Positions 27,587-36,847 of a stretch of DNA of 64,000 nucleotides are shown here, one piece after another. The position numbers were made by a program, and so were the translations under genes. The stretch spans positions 97,213 to 161,212 of the forward strand of contig NZ_WTLI01000001.1 of NCBI RefSeq assembly GCF_011421635.1, in the 5' to 3' direction. The DNA comes from Paenibacillus turpanensis. Its GTDB lineage: Bacteria > Bacillota > Bacilli > Paenibacillales > YIM-B00363. Under the pieces are notes generated by a model, which had not been told where the DNA came from, did no database searches, and saw only the letters and a list, made by a program, of their open reading frames with translations. Position 1 is the stretch's first letter, and every line of letters starts with the position of its first letter.

Positions 27587-29616
27587 AGGTTCACCACCCC
27601 GACGCTTTGAATTTCAACGCTTGGTTCAAGCTCGCTATAAGACAAAATCGGGACATCCTGCATCGTACGATCTAAAAGCTGACGCAGGTACATCCGAATC
27701 GTCGGCGAGGTAAGGATGATGGGCTGCTGACCGAGCTGAAGCAGCTTTTGAATTTGTTCATTCACTTTTTGATAAATCATTTGCGAAGACATTGGGTCTA
27801 AGGCAAGATAGCTGCCCTGATCCGATTGCTGCACCGATTCGGCAATTTTTTTCTCAAGCTGAGGGCCAACCGTAATGACCTTCATGGCTTCCGGTCCGGC
27901 CGCATATTGATGCGTAATTTGTCGGGATAGTGCCTGGCGCACATATTCCGTTAATATATCAGTGTCCTTTGTATAACTTCCGTAGTCGGCCAGCGACTCG
28001 AAAATCGTAACCAAATCGCGAATTGAGACTTTTTCCTTAAGCAGCTTCGACAAAACCTTCTGAATTTCGCCAACACCCAGGACCCCAGGGATAAGCTCCT
28101 CGACAATCGCCGGATAGCTCTCCTTCAAATTTTCGATGAGCGCCTTCGTCTCTTGGCGGCCGATCAGCTCATGTGCGTGCTGCTTAAGCACTTCTGTTAA
28201 GTGCGTTGCAACAACGGATGGCGGATCAACCACGGTATAACCCGAAAGCTCGGCAATACTTTTCGTCGCTTCATCAATCCATAAGGCCGGAAGTCCAAAC
28301 GCGGGCTCCTTCGTTTCGATCCCCATGACCGAATCGTCATCGATCCCAGGACTCATGGCCAAATAGTGATTTAGCAATAATTCGCCACGAGCCACCATAT
28401 TTCCTTTAATTTTAATGATATATTCAATCGGTTTTAGTTGAATATTGTCGCGAATTCTTATAACAGGGACCACAAGACCCATTTCTAAAGCCACTTGTCT
28501 TCGAATCATAATGATACGATCCAGCAAGTCACCGCCCTGCTGCGTATCCGCGAGTGGAATCAATCCATAGCCGAATTCAAATTCGATCGGGTCAACCTGC
28601 AGCAGGTTGATAACACTTTCGGGACTGCGGACCTCTTCGATCTCCTGCTCCTCTTCCCGCTGCTCCTCTTCGATTTGCTTTAGGTTCAAGTTTTTCTGCA
28701 TCTTATATCCGCCATATACAAGAAGCCCTGCAATCGGAAACGTCGTAACCACTCCAATCGGAGTGAACACACCAAGGAAACCAATCGTACCTGCTACAAT
28801 ATACAGCAGCTTCGGGTAGGAGAACAGCTGTTTGGTCAGGTCTTCCGCCAAATTTCCTTCCGACGCCGCACGCGTTACGATCATACCGGAGGCAACGGAA
28901 ATAAGTAGTGCCGGAATCTGGCTGACTAGTCCGTCGCCGATCGTTAAAATCGAATATCTGGATACCGCTTCGGTAAAAGGCATGTCGTGAATCGCCATAC
29001 CAATCACAAAGCCGCCAATCAAGTTGATGAAGAGGATGACAATACCCGCAATCGCATCCCCTTTGACGAATTTTGTCGCACCATCCATTGCGCCGTAGAA
29101 ATCCGCTTCCTTTTGAATCTTAGAGCGTCGTTCCCTTGCTTCCTTATCATTGATTAATCCGGAATTTAAATCTGCATCGATACTCATCTGCTTACCCGGC
29201 ATCGCATCAAGCGTAAAACGCGCCGCAACCTCAGCGACACGCTCCGAGCCTTTCGTAATAACGATAAACTGAACGACAACCAAAATTAAGAAGACGATAA
29301 ATCCAACGGCAAGCTGTCCTCCGGCAACGAAGGACCCAAAGGTTTCGACAACCTTTCCCGCCTCCGCGTGCGCTAAAATGTTTCTCGTTGTCGAAATATT
29401 AAGTGCAAGCCGAAATAGTGTCGTGATTAGCAAAATGGTAGGAAATATGGAAAACTCCAAGGCATCCTTTGTGTTCATCGACATCAGCAATATCATGAGT
29501 GCGGCCGATATATTCACAATAAGCAGTAAATCCATAAGGTGAACATTGACCGGTACAACCATCATCAGCACAATGCCAATAACACCTACTAAAACAAATA
29601 AATCTCTTGGTTTCAA
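27583..29616 (-). CDS. flhA: Flagellar type III export protein FlhA
   Basis: Core export-gate protein. 677 residues: an N-terminal half with about eight transmembrane helices (MKPRDLFVLVGVIGIVLMMV onward), with the FHIPEP-type loop (KGSERVAEVAARFTLDAMPG, then KQMSIDADLNSG). The C-terminal half is a cytoplasmic docking domain (about 330-677). TTG start at 29616 with AAGGAGG. Normal length. Confidence 0.98.
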   Translation of the reverse strand: MKPRDLFVLVGVIGIVLMMVVPVNVHLMDLLLIVNISAALMILLMSMNTKDALEFSIFPTILLITTLFRLALNISTTRNILAHAEAGKVVETFGSFVAGGQLAVGFIVFLILVVVQFIVITKGSERVAEVAARFTLDAMPGKQMSIDADLNSGLINDKEARERRSKIQKEADFYGAMDGATKFVKGDAIAGIVILFINLIGGFVIGMAIHDMPFTEAVSRYSILTIGDGLVSQIPALLISVASGMIVTRAASEGNLAEDLTKQLFSYPKLLYIVAGTIGFLGVFTPIGVVTTFPIAGLLVYGGYKMQKNLNLKQIEEEQREEEQEIEEVRSPESVINLLQVDPIEFEFGYGLIPLADTQQGGDLLDRIIMIRRQVALEMGLVVPVIRIRDNIQLKPIEYIIKIKGNMVARGELLLNHYLAMSPGIDDDSVMGIETKEPAFGLPALWIDEATKSIAELSGYTVVDPPSVVATHLTEVLKQHAHELIGRQETKALIENLKESYPAIVEELIPGVLGVGEIQKVLSKLLKEKVSIRDLVTIFESLADYGSYTKDTDILTEYVRQALSRQITHQYAAGPEAMKVITVGPQLEKKIAESVQQSDQGSYLALDPMSSQMIYQKVNEQIQKLLQLGQQPIILTSPTIRMYLRQLLDRTMQDVPILSYSELEPSVEIQSVGVVNL

Positions 29617-29649
29617 ACGGACGCCTCCTTCCTAAGTCCTACATCACTT

Positions 29650-30750
29650 TTACCCACGCGACGCGGCTTTTCCCTTAAGTTTATATACATATGCCAAGAT
29701 TTCGGCCACCGCCTGGAACAAGTCCTCAGGGATTTCCTGGCCGATCTCTACCTGTGCGTACAGCGCACGGGCCAGCGGCTTATTTTCCATCGTTGTAATC
29801 CCGTTGTCACGAGCGATCTGCCTTATTTTTAAAGCAACGAAGTCCTGCCCCTTAGCCGTAACGACGGGCGCATTCATTTCTCCTGCTTCATATTTGATCG
29901 CCACCGCAAAGTGCGTCGGGTTCGTAATCACAACGTCAGCCTTCGGAATTTCCTGCATCATCCGCCGAAGCGCCATTTGACGCTGCTTTTCTTTGATCTT
30001 TCCTTTAATCAGAGGATCGCCCTCCGATTTTTTATACTCGTCTTTGATATCCTGTTTGGACATTCGCAGGCTTTTTTCATATTCATACTTTTGATAAAAA
30101 TAGTCGGCGACGGCGATCAGTACGAGTACCGCCCCTACCTTAAGTCCAAGCATTAGGACGAGATTGGATACATAACTAAGCATCATTTCAAGCGGCAAAT
30201 TGGCCAAAGCCAAGAGCTGCTTTTGTTCCCCTGCAAGCGTCGTATAGACGATAAAACCAATTACACTAACCTTAATGAGAGATTTCAAAAATTCAACGAC
30301 CGACCGCAGTCCAAAAATATTTTTGAAGCCAGTGATCGGATTAAGCTTGTTAAATTTCATCTGCAGGCCGTGACCCGTGAAGAGCAAACCAATCTGCAGA
30401 TAGTTCCCCAAAATACCAACAACGACTGCGATCCCAAATATGGGGGCCAACAAGAGCAGTCCTCTGGCAATGAGATCCCCAAACAATCCAAATAAATTGG
30501 AGGGTGAAAATTCCATCAGCATATAATCTGTGAAGATAGACCGAAACAGGGCCATGATTTGATCCTTCATCACTGCCCCGTACATAAACAGAAAACCAAA
30601 GCTTGCCAGCATGAGGAGCGATTGCGGAACTTCCCTGCTTTGCGCAACCTGCCCCTTCTGACGAGCCTCCTGACGCTTTTTGGGAGTGGCAGGCTCCGTC
30701 TTTTCCTGGGAAAAGAACTGCAAATTTATCGGGATACGATGCCGCTGCAA
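29650..30750 (-). CDS. flhB: Flagellar export switch protein FlhB
   Basis: Switches export from hook to filament substrates by self-cleavage. 366 residues. NLQFFSQEKTEPATPKKRQE near the N-terminus, four transmembrane helices (about 30-210), and a cytoplasmic domain with the cleavage motif NPTH (VVITNPTHFAVAIKY), then VEIGQEIPEDLFQAVAEILA. I choose TTG at 30750, with AGAGGAG at about 8 bases. The ATG at 30801 overlaps fliR and has no ribosome site. Confidence 0.95.
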   Translation of the reverse strand: MQRHRIPINLQFFSQEKTEPATPKKRQEARQKGQVAQSREVPQSLLMLASFGFLFMYGAVMKDQIMALFRSIFTDYMLMEFSPSNLFGLFGDLIARGLLLLAPIFGIAVVVGILGNYLQIGLLFTGHGLQMKFNKLNPITGFKNIFGLRSVVEFLKSLIKVSVIGFIVYTTLAGEQKQLLALANLPLEMMLSYVSNLVLMLGLKVGAVLVLIAVADYFYQKYEYEKSLRMSKQDIKDEYKKSEGDPLIKGKIKEKQRQMALRRMMQEIPKADVVITNPTHFAVAIKYEAGEMNAPVVTAKGQDFVALKIRQIARDNGITTMENKPLARALYAQVEIGQEIPEDLFQAVAEILAYVYKLKGKAASRG

Positions 30751-30787
30751 GTGATAATTCTCCTCTCGTCGCAGCGCCAGGCTGCAT

Positions 30788-31570
30788 TCATTTCGATTCA
30801 ATCAGCTTAAGCAGCTCATCCATCGAAACAAACAAGGTTTCAAACAAACTTCGAAATAGGTAAGCAAAACCCGACATCAATAGGACCAGCATAAATAATC
30901 CTAAAATGATCTTGAGCGGTACACCGACCACAAACAAGTTAAATTGAGGTGCGGTTTTTGCCAAAATGCCTAACGCGACGTCAACTAAGAACATCGTCAC
31001 GACAATCGGTGCAGCCATTTGAAACGCCAATGCAAACATTTTGCTGACAGAGGCCAAAATAAACATACTTAGCTCTCCCGAAGCAATATGGCTGAACAAT
31101 TCGTTCTGCAGAGGCACCAGCTTATAGCTGTCCATCATGCCGCGGATCATATAGTGATGACCGTTCATTGTCACAAAAAGAAGCGACGCGATCATAAATT
31201 TCATATTTCCGAGCATCGGGCTCTGTGTGCCAGTTAAAGGATCGATGACGTTGGCGATACCGAAGCCCATTTGGATATCCATAAATGAACCAGCCACCTG
31301 CACAACCGAAAAGAACAAGTAAGCGACGAACCCGATCACAAGTCCAACAAGTACTTCTCTTAACACCAATAACACGTAGGCATCATCAAAACCGACGGCA
31401 TTCTGTTGATCCATTGCCAAGAAAACGAGCAGAGCAATGAAAAACGAAAAACCAACCTTATATTGAAGCGGCAGCACTCTCGATGAAAAGATGGGAGCCA
31501 CGACAAAAAAGGATGTAATTCGACAAAAAACAAGCATAAAAGTAGGCAGAAAAGATAATAACAGCTCCAT
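30788..31570 (-). CDS. fliR: Flagellar export membrane protein FliR
   Basis: Export-gate component. 260 residues, five or six transmembrane helices, beginning MELLLSFLPTFMLVFCRI, with GFGIANVIDPLTGTQSPMLG in the middle. ATG at 31570, 11 bases after fliQ. Normal length. Confidence 0.96.
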   Translation of the reverse strand: MELLLSFLPTFMLVFCRITSFFVVAPIFSSRVLPLQYKVGFSFFIALLVFLAMDQQNAVGFDDAYVLLVLREVLVGLVIGFVAYLFFSVVQVAGSFMDIQMGFGIANVIDPLTGTQSPMLGNMKFMIASLLFVTMNGHHYMIRGMMDSYKLVPLQNELFSHIASGELSMFILASVSKMFALAFQMAAPIVVTMFLVDVALGILAKTAPQFNLFVVGVPLKIILGLFMLVLLMSGFAYLFRSLFETLFVSMDELLKLIESK

Positions 31571-31581
31571 AATCGTTCCGC

Positions 31582-31851
31582 CTAACCGATAAACCGGTGC
31601 AAATTATTAAGAAGGTTGTACGTGAAATCTAGAATCTTAGTCAAGATCCACGGACCAAATACGAGAACAGATAAGAAAACGGCAACAATTTTCGGAACAA
31701 ACGCTAAGGTTTGCTCTTGGATTTGGGTTGTGGCTTGAAAAACGCTGATGATCAATCCGACAAGAAGGCCGAGACCGAGCATCGGAGCGCTGGCCATCAA
31801 GACAGTGTATACCGCTTGGGCAGCCAGAGAAATAACAAATTCGGTGCTCAT
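31582..31851 (-). CDS. fliQ: Flagellar export membrane protein FliQ
   Basis: 89 residues with two transmembrane helices (about 15-38 and 50-73). LGLLVGLIISVFQATTQIQE and QTLAFVPKIVAVFLS are typical. Part of the FliPQR gate. ATG at 31851. Confidence 0.96.
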   Translation of the reverse strand: MSTEFVISLAAQAVYTVLMASAPMLGLGLLVGLIISVFQATTQIQEQTLAFVPKIVAVFLSVLVFGPWILTKILDFTYNLLNNLHRFIG

Positions 31852-31874
31852 GGTTCATCTCCTATTGCTCGGAT

Positions 31875-32651
31875 TTACGTGTTAAAGCTGAACAGCAGCG
31901 ACTTAACAACCAAATACCAGCCGTCTACTAAAATAAACAATAAAATTTTAAAAGGCAGCGATATCATGACCGGCGGAAGCATCATCATCCCCATAGCCAT
32001 TAGCGTACTGGCGACGACCATGTCAATGACCAGGAACGGTATAAAGATCATAAAGCCCATTTGAAAAGCAGTTTTAATCTCGCTAATCGCAAAGGCCGGC
32101 ACAAGCACCGTTAACGGAATTTCTTCTACCGTTTGCGGCTTTGCGGTACCAGTATAATTTAAAAACAGCTGCAAATCCTTTTCTCGCGTTTGCGCTGCCA
32201 TAAACTTTTTAATCGGAACGCTTGCTTTACTAATCGCTTCCGTTTGTGTAATCTCGCCTCGCATATAAGGCTTATAGGCTTCCTCGTTTACTTGTCCGAT
32301 GACTGGAGACATCACAAAGAGTGTGATAAACAAGGCCAATCCGATTAACACTTGGTTGGGCGGCATTTGCTGCGTCGCTAAGGACGTCCGCACAAAGCTT
32401 AGTACGATTACAATTCTCGTAAAACAAGTCATCATAATCAAAATAGCAGGCGCTAAGCTAAGAAGTGTTATTAGTAAAATAAGATTAATAGAGCTCGATA
32501 CATCCGCTGGATTATTCGACGTGCCAATATTGACGTCGATACCCGGAATGCCGATTCCCCCTGCCGGATCAGCTGCAAGGGCGGTTTCCGCTGTACCGAA
32601 AGCGAAGGAGAACAACAGGAGCATCGCCACTGCGATCAAGCGAATATTCAT
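31875..32651 (-). CDS. fliP: Flagellar export membrane protein FliP
   Basis: 258 residues. Cleavable signal peptide (about 1-27, ending ETALAAD), then four helices. TCFTRIVIVLSFVRTSLATQ, PPNQVLIGLALFITLFVM and FQMGFMIFIPFLVIDMVVAS are diagnostic. The ATG at 32651 overlaps the fliO/fliZ stop by 4 bases. Confidence 0.97.
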   Translation of the reverse strand: MNIRLIAVAMLLLFSFAFGTAETALAADPAGGIGIPGIDVNIGTSNNPADVSSSINLILLITLLSLAPAILIMMTCFTRIVIVLSFVRTSLATQQMPPNQVLIGLALFITLFVMSPVIGQVNEEAYKPYMRGEITQTEAISKASVPIKKFMAAQTREKDLQLFLNYTGTAKPQTVEEIPLTVLVPAFAISEIKTAFQMGFMIFIPFLVIDMVVASTLMAMGMMMLPPVMISLPFKILLFILVDGWYLVVKSLLFSFNT

Positions 32652-33331
32652 TTCTCGTTCTTCCGTTCTTCTTTATATTGTTCGTTCAGCATATCCTCCA
32701 GCATTTGCTTACGGCCTGTTAACCCTTTCAGCCTTTCTTGGAACAACTGCTGAAATTCTGAATCTGGAAGCTCCTCAGACACAACCTGATTTTCCAAAGA
32801 TGTTCTTTGGTCCTTCCCAAAGCGGCGCTTCACGAGTCCGGATAAAGAATGAATCCATTCGTTAGGCTTCATCGTCCCTTCCTGCTGAAGAGAATCGATG
32901 ATATAGCCAGCCTCTTCCGGGTCTGAAATTTTGTCAACCAGACGAATCTCGTCGCCTACCCCGATAAGGTAAACGGATTTTCCTATTTCTACGACCTGAA
33001 GCGACTTATTCGGTCCAAGCCCTACTCCGCCCAATTGGCGGATAGCCCGGTGCGATTGGAACGATCGGTTTTTATTGGCCAGCACTTTAATGAGGAGTAC
33101 AATCAGGCCTACCATTACGATAAGAACGAGAATGACCTGAATGATGCTGCCCGCAATACTCGGAGAATCGAAGTTTGGGGCTTCGGTTCCCCCTTGAAGG
33201 GGTGTACCCAAGCCCGTCCCTTGCTCACCGGCTTCCCCGGTCTCTCCACTAATGCCCGCCGCAAATACCGATACCGCATGGTACAACCCGACCGAAAGCG
33301 AGAGAAGGAAAGCTGCGATATACTTCCGCAT
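32648..33331 (-). CDS. fliO: Flagellar biosynthesis protein FliO/FliZ
   Basis: 227 residues. N-terminal signal-like helix (1-25), a periplasmic/extracellular Gly-rich segment, a transmembrane helix (about 60-84), and a cytoplasmic FliO domain (IRQLGGVGLGPNKSLQVVEI, GKSVYLIGVGDEIRLVDKIS). Matches B. subtilis FliZ, the FliO equivalent that helps assemble the FliPQR gate. The C-terminus (QERLKGLTGRKQMLEDMLNE) is a charged helix. ATG at 33331 overlaps the cheY stop by 1 base. Confidence 0.92.
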   Translation of the reverse strand: MRKYIAAFLLSLSVGLYHAVSVFAAGISGETGEAGEQGTGLGTPLQGGTEAPNFDSPSIAGSIIQVILVLIVMVGLIVLLIKVLANKNRSFQSHRAIRQLGGVGLGPNKSLQVVEIGKSVYLIGVGDEIRLVDKISDPEEAGYIIDSLQQEGTMKPNEWIHSLSGLVKRRFGKDQRTSLENQVVSEELPDSEFQQLFQERLKGLTGRKQMLEDMLNEQYKEERKNEK

Positions 33332-33690
33332 TAGCCTAGCGTTTTCTTGATCGCTTCAATAACGCGATCCGCTTGGAATGGCTTAACGATGAAGTCTTTC
33401 GCGCCTGCTTGAATCGCATCGATTACCATAGCCTGCTGTCCCATTGCAGAGCACATGATGACTTTAGCGGAGCCGTCAAGCTTCTTAATTTCTTTCAGTG
33501 CAGTGATTCCGTCCATCTCTGGCATCGTGATGTCCATCGTTACCAGATCAGGATGAAGCTCCTTAAACTTTTCTACAGCTTGTGCGCCGTCGCTTGCTTC
33601 CCCAACAACTTCGAAGCCATTCTTTGTCAAAATATCTTTAATCATCATTCTCATGAAAGCTGCGTCGTCCACCACTAAAATTTTCGCCAT
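33331..33690 (-). CDS. cheY: Chemotaxis response regulator CheY
   Basis: Single receiver domain, 119 residues from the ATG at 33690 (GGAG at 9 bases; an upstream GTG at 33696 is too close to the ribosome site). Asp8/Asp9 metal site, phospho-acceptor Asp53 (LVTMDITMPEMDG), and the Lys switch residue in FIVKPF. In Gram-positive chemotaxis CheY-P favours counter-clockwise rotation (known for B. subtilis). Confidence 0.97.
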   Translation of the reverse strand: MAKILVVDDAAFMRMMIKDILTKNGFEVVGEASDGAQAVEKFKELHPDLVTMDITMPEMDGITALKEIKKLDGSAKVIMCSAMGQQAMVIDAIQAGAKDFIVKPFQADRVIEAIKKTLG

Positions 33691-33728
33691 TGTCACCGTC
33701 TCCTTTTGTTTTTATGCTAATTTCTGTT

Positions 33729-35024
33729 CTACTGTAATTTTTGCAGTCGATCCCACTGGCTGACAATATCCGTTACGCGCACGCCAAAATTTTCATCGAT
33801 AACGACAACCTCACCCTTGGCAATTAATTTATTATTGACCAGAATGTCAACCGGCTCACCGGCCAGCTTGTCCAGCTCAATAATCGAGCCTTGTGAAAGC
33901 TCAAGAATGTCCTTGATCACCTTTTGAGTTCTACCCAGCTCTACGGTTACTTTCAGCGGGATATCAAGCAGCAGGTTTAAATTCGTTCCATCGGCATGGA
34001 TGTTTGGTCCGCCTTGGAAATCAGAAAATTGTGCCTGCTGTACATTTACGTTCCGCTGCGCAGCTGCGGCGTATCCCGGCTGGCCATAATGCTGAGGCGC
34101 AGGCGGCATCATCGGCGGCTGCTGGTACATCGGCTGCTGCGGATAGCCCGGGTAAGGCGGATACGGCGGATACGGCGGCTGATAACCAGGCTGGCCGTAT
34201 GGGTCATGCGCAGCTGGCGGTGCAGGCGGCGTTACCGGCGCCTGTTGCGCTGCTGGCTGCGAAGCGGCTGGAGCTGCTTTCGGCGCTTCCGGCGCTGGTG
34301 CAGGCTCTGAATCCATGCCTGCTCCGCCCATCAAGGAAGCGATCAGCTCCTTCGCAAACGAAACCGGAAGCAGCTGCATTAGATTGGAATCAATCAAATC
34401 GCCAATAATGAGCCGGAACGAAACTTTAATAAGCACTTCTTCATCCGGCAGCTTATCCGTGCCTTCTCCATTGGCCAAATCGATGATATCGATTCCCGGC
34501 GGAGAGATATTGACAAAGCGGTTAAAGATGGTTGACATCGATGTTGCCGAAGAGCCCATCATCTGATTCATTGCTTCTTGAACGGCACTGACGTGAATTT
34601 CGTTAAGCTCTACGCCTTCTTCGACGTTACCGGTTCCGCCCAGCATAAGGTCGGCGATGACCTGAGCATCGCGAGTTTTAATGACTAGCAGATTAATGCC
34701 TTGAAATCCGTCAACATAATTGACGTGAACGGCGACATGCGGTTTTGGGAACTCATTTTCCAGTTCCTTCTTCGCGATGACGGATACCTTTGGAGTCGTA
34801 ATATCGGTTTTCATCCCGAGCAGAGTAGACAAGGCCGTTGCTGCGGAACCGAAGGTAATGTTACCGATTTCACCCAGTGCATCCTGCTCTAAGGGCGTTA
34901 AGTAATCATCGATTAGCGGCACGACGGGAGATGAGTCTGAAGCCCCGCCGTCCCCATCGGAATCGCCCGATTGGCGGAGTAATGCATCGATCTCCTCCTG
35001 CGACAAATAATCCTTACTCGTCAT
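33729..35024 (-). CDS. fliY: Flagellar switch phosphatase FliY (CheC-like plus FliN domains)
   Basis: C-ring protein that also removes phosphate from CheY-P. 431 residues from the ATG at 35024 (GGAG at 9 bases). N-terminal CheY-binding peptide (SQEEIDALLRQS), CheC-like domain with two E-x2-N sites (EIGN at about 52; E150/N153), and a C-terminal FliN domain (about 350-425, ILELSQGSIIELDKLAGEPV). The linker (about 241-340) is unusually long and rich in P, Q, Y and A. Overlaps the fliM stop by 11 bases. Confidence 0.97.
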   Translation of the reverse strand: MTSKDYLSQEEIDALLRQSGDSDGDGGASDSSPVVPLIDDYLTPLEQDALGEIGNITFGSAATALSTLLGMKTDITTPKVSVIAKKELENEFPKPHVAVHVNYVDGFQGINLLVIKTRDAQVIADLMLGGTGNVEEGVELNEIHVSAVQEAMNQMMGSSATSMSTIFNRFVNISPPGIDIIDLANGEGTDKLPDEEVLIKVSFRLIIGDLIDSNLMQLLPVSFAKELIASLMGGAGMDSEPAPAPEAPKAAPAASQPAAQQAPVTPPAPPAAHDPYGQPGYQPPYPPYPPYPGYPQQPMYQQPPMMPPAPQHYGQPGYAAAAQRNVNVQQAQFSDFQGGPNIHADGTNLNLLLDIPLKVTVELGRTQKVIKDILELSQGSIIELDKLAGEPVDILVNNKLIAKGEVVVIDENFGVRVTDIVSQWDRLQKLQ

Positions 35025-36012
35025 GTTCTTCTTCTCCTTCGCTGATGACATCAGTAATTTGGACTGACATTTTACCCTTCTTTACGCCGGGACTGCCAAC
35101 AAACTTCAACTTTTCCCCGACGCGGATACCCAGTCCTTCTTCCGTCGTCTTATTCAGCGTAATGACATCCCCTACTGCCAAATTCAGAAACTCATGGACA
35201 TTGATCATCGATGAGCCGAGCTCAGCAATAATCGGTAGCTTCGCTTTATTCAAGCGCTCCTGAAGGATTTCGGTTTCTTCCGTTCCTTTCGTCTTTTTAG
35301 GCGAGAAGAATAAGTTGTTGACCGAAAGCCGAGGCATGATTGGTTCGATTACGACGTGAGGAATACATAGATTGATCATTCCCGATGTATCCCCGATCTT
35401 CGTACTTAACGAAATCAGAGCTATCGTCTCATTCGGAGAAACGATCTGCATAAATTGCGGATTCGTTTCAAGCGAATCAAGACGCGGATACATATCGATT
35501 ACGGTCTTCCATGCTTCCTGCAAGCTTTCAAAAGCTCTGCTAAAAATACGCTCCATAACGATCGTTTCAATTTCCGTTAATGCATTGATCTTTGGAGGCG
35601 TCGTTCCTGCCCCGCCGAGCAAACGGTCCAACATGGCAAACGCAACGTTAGGGTGAACCTCAAGAACCATTCTTCCTTCTAACGGCTCCGCCTCGAAAAT
35701 GTTCAAGATTGTCATTTTCGGAATGGACCGGATAAATTCGTCATAAGGCAATTGTTCAACCTGCACTACGTTAATTTGCACAAATGTACGCAGCTGAGCG
35801 GAAAAATACGTCGTCAAAAACCTTGCAAAGTTCTCATGAATTCGGGTTAAACTTCGAATATGATCCTTTGAAAACCGGACTGCACGCTTGAAATCGTATG
35901 CGCGAATCCGCTTTTGCGTATCCTCTTTTTTCAGCTCCTCAGCATCCATCTCACCTGAGGAAAGAGCGGCCAAAAGCGCGTCTATTTCATTTTGCGAAAG
36001 AACGTCCACCAT
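35014..36012 (-). CDS. fliM: Flagellar motor switch protein FliM
   Basis: 332 residues. CheY-binding N-terminal peptide (VLSQNEIDALLAAL), middle CheC-like domain binding FliG (about 45-230; TILNIFEAEPLEGRMVLEV and LLGGAGTTPP), and C-terminal FliN-like domain (about 245-330). ATG at 36012. Confidence 0.97.
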   Translation of the reverse strand: MVDVLSQNEIDALLAALSSGEMDAEELKKEDTQKRIRAYDFKRAVRFSKDHIRSLTRIHENFARFLTTYFSAQLRTFVQINVVQVEQLPYDEFIRSIPKMTILNIFEAEPLEGRMVLEVHPNVAFAMLDRLLGGAGTTPPKINALTEIETIVMERIFSRAFESLQEAWKTVIDMYPRLDSLETNPQFMQIVSPNETIALISLSTKIGDTSGMINLCIPHVVIEPIMPRLSVNNLFFSPKKTKGTEETEILQERLNKAKLPIIAELGSSMINVHEFLNLAVGDVITLNKTTEEGLGIRVGEKLKFVGSPGVKKGKMSVQITDVISEGEEEHDE

Positions 36013-36062
36013 GAAGAGTCACCCCCTTATCTGCCTTTAAAATGTTGGAATGTAGTTTGGGT

Positions 36063-36545
36063 TTACTGCTCGGTCAAAATAAAATTGGTGACGTACACAT
36101 GAGTCAGCTTGCCTTCTTGCAAGAAGCCATTCATCTTGTTGATCAAATCGGCAGCAAGCTGATCTCTGCCTTTACTTTCCTGTAATTGCTCTCCCGTCAT
36201 TCCAGACAGGGTCTGAATGATCGTGCTTTTTACTTTATGATCAAGAAGCGTGAATTCATCTTTCGCTTTCTTGTTCTCGAGTTCAAAGGCAAAGCTGACT
36301 TTCACGATACTGGAACGATCCGATAAATTCGTCAGGATATCGTTCACTTCATGCGTAAGCTCCTTTAATTCGGAAGCCGGCTTCGGTTTCACCTTAGCCT
36401 CATCAGCAGCCTGCAGGGCCTGTGCTTTCGGATCTGTTGGCCCGTTTTCTTTCTCCAAATAATTTAACAAAATGAAGGCGGCCAAACCGACCAGCGTTAT
36501 CGCGATCAGGATGACGATAAGCCACGGCAGCATTTTTTTAAACAC
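36063..36545 (-). CDS. fliL: Flagellar basal body-associated protein FliL
   Basis: 160 residues: a short cytoplasmic N-terminus, a transmembrane helix (about 8-29), and an extracellular stomatin-like FliL domain with NDILTNLSDRSSIVKVSFAFELEN. The C-terminus ends HVYVTNFILTEQ. Supports stator function. GTG at 36545, overlapping flbD by one base. Confidence 0.92.
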   Translation of the reverse strand: MFKKMLPWLIVILIAITLVGLAAFILLNYLEKENGPTDPKAQALQAADEAKVKPKPASELKELTHEVNDILTNLSDRSSIVKVSFAFELENKKAKDEFTLLDHKVKSTIIQTLSGMTGEQLQESKGRDQLAADLINKMNGFLQEGKLTHVYVTNFILTEQ

Positions 36546-36766
36546 TACGATCCCTCCGTATGTTCGAACATGACAGATGCCCGAGTCGCTCCAATGCTGC
36601 GCAAATAATGTCGAACCAAGTCTACCACATCATCCACAGATTCGAGAACGACCAATTTTTTGCCCGTTGTCATCGTAATGACAGTATCGGGTGTCGCTTC
36701 CATTGTTTCAATAAATAAGGCATTGATAGTGAGCTTTGTTTTGTTTAATCGAGTGACTTCAATCAT
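36545..36766 (-). CDS. flbD: FlbD/SwrD family small flagellar protein
   Basis: 73 residues. MIEVTRLNKTKLTINALFIE and TVITMTTGKKLVVLESVDDVV are the family pattern. In B. subtilis SwrD raises motor torque and swarming. Located between flgE and fliL as expected. ATG at 36766 with GGGAGG. Confidence 0.93.
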   Translation of the reverse strand: MIEVTRLNKTKLTINALFIETMEATPDTVITMTTGKKLVVLESVDDVVDLVRHYLRSIGATRASVMFEHTEGS

Positions 36767-36808
36767 CGGTCCTCCCGGCGTTTCCGCCTCTTATAAAGCT
36801 TGGGAATA

Positions 36809-36840
36809 TTGGGGATGAAGTTTTAACGCCTCATCCCCAA
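36809..36840 (-). promoter_or_regulatory. Intercistronic hairpin between flgE and flbD
   Basis: 10-bp perfect stem (36809-36818 with 36831-36840, 12-base loop) in the 81-base gap. On the minus strand the bases after the stem are TATTCCC, with no U-tract, so termination is unlikely. Probably an RNA stability or processing element that changes the flgE to downstream gene ratio. Confidence 0.55.
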
Positions 36841-36847
36841 AACGTTA

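Noticed and set aside
30751..30801. ATG at 30801 as the flhB start
   Set aside because: It overlaps fliR and has no Shine-Dalgarno. The TTG at 30750 has AGAGGAG and matches family N-termini.
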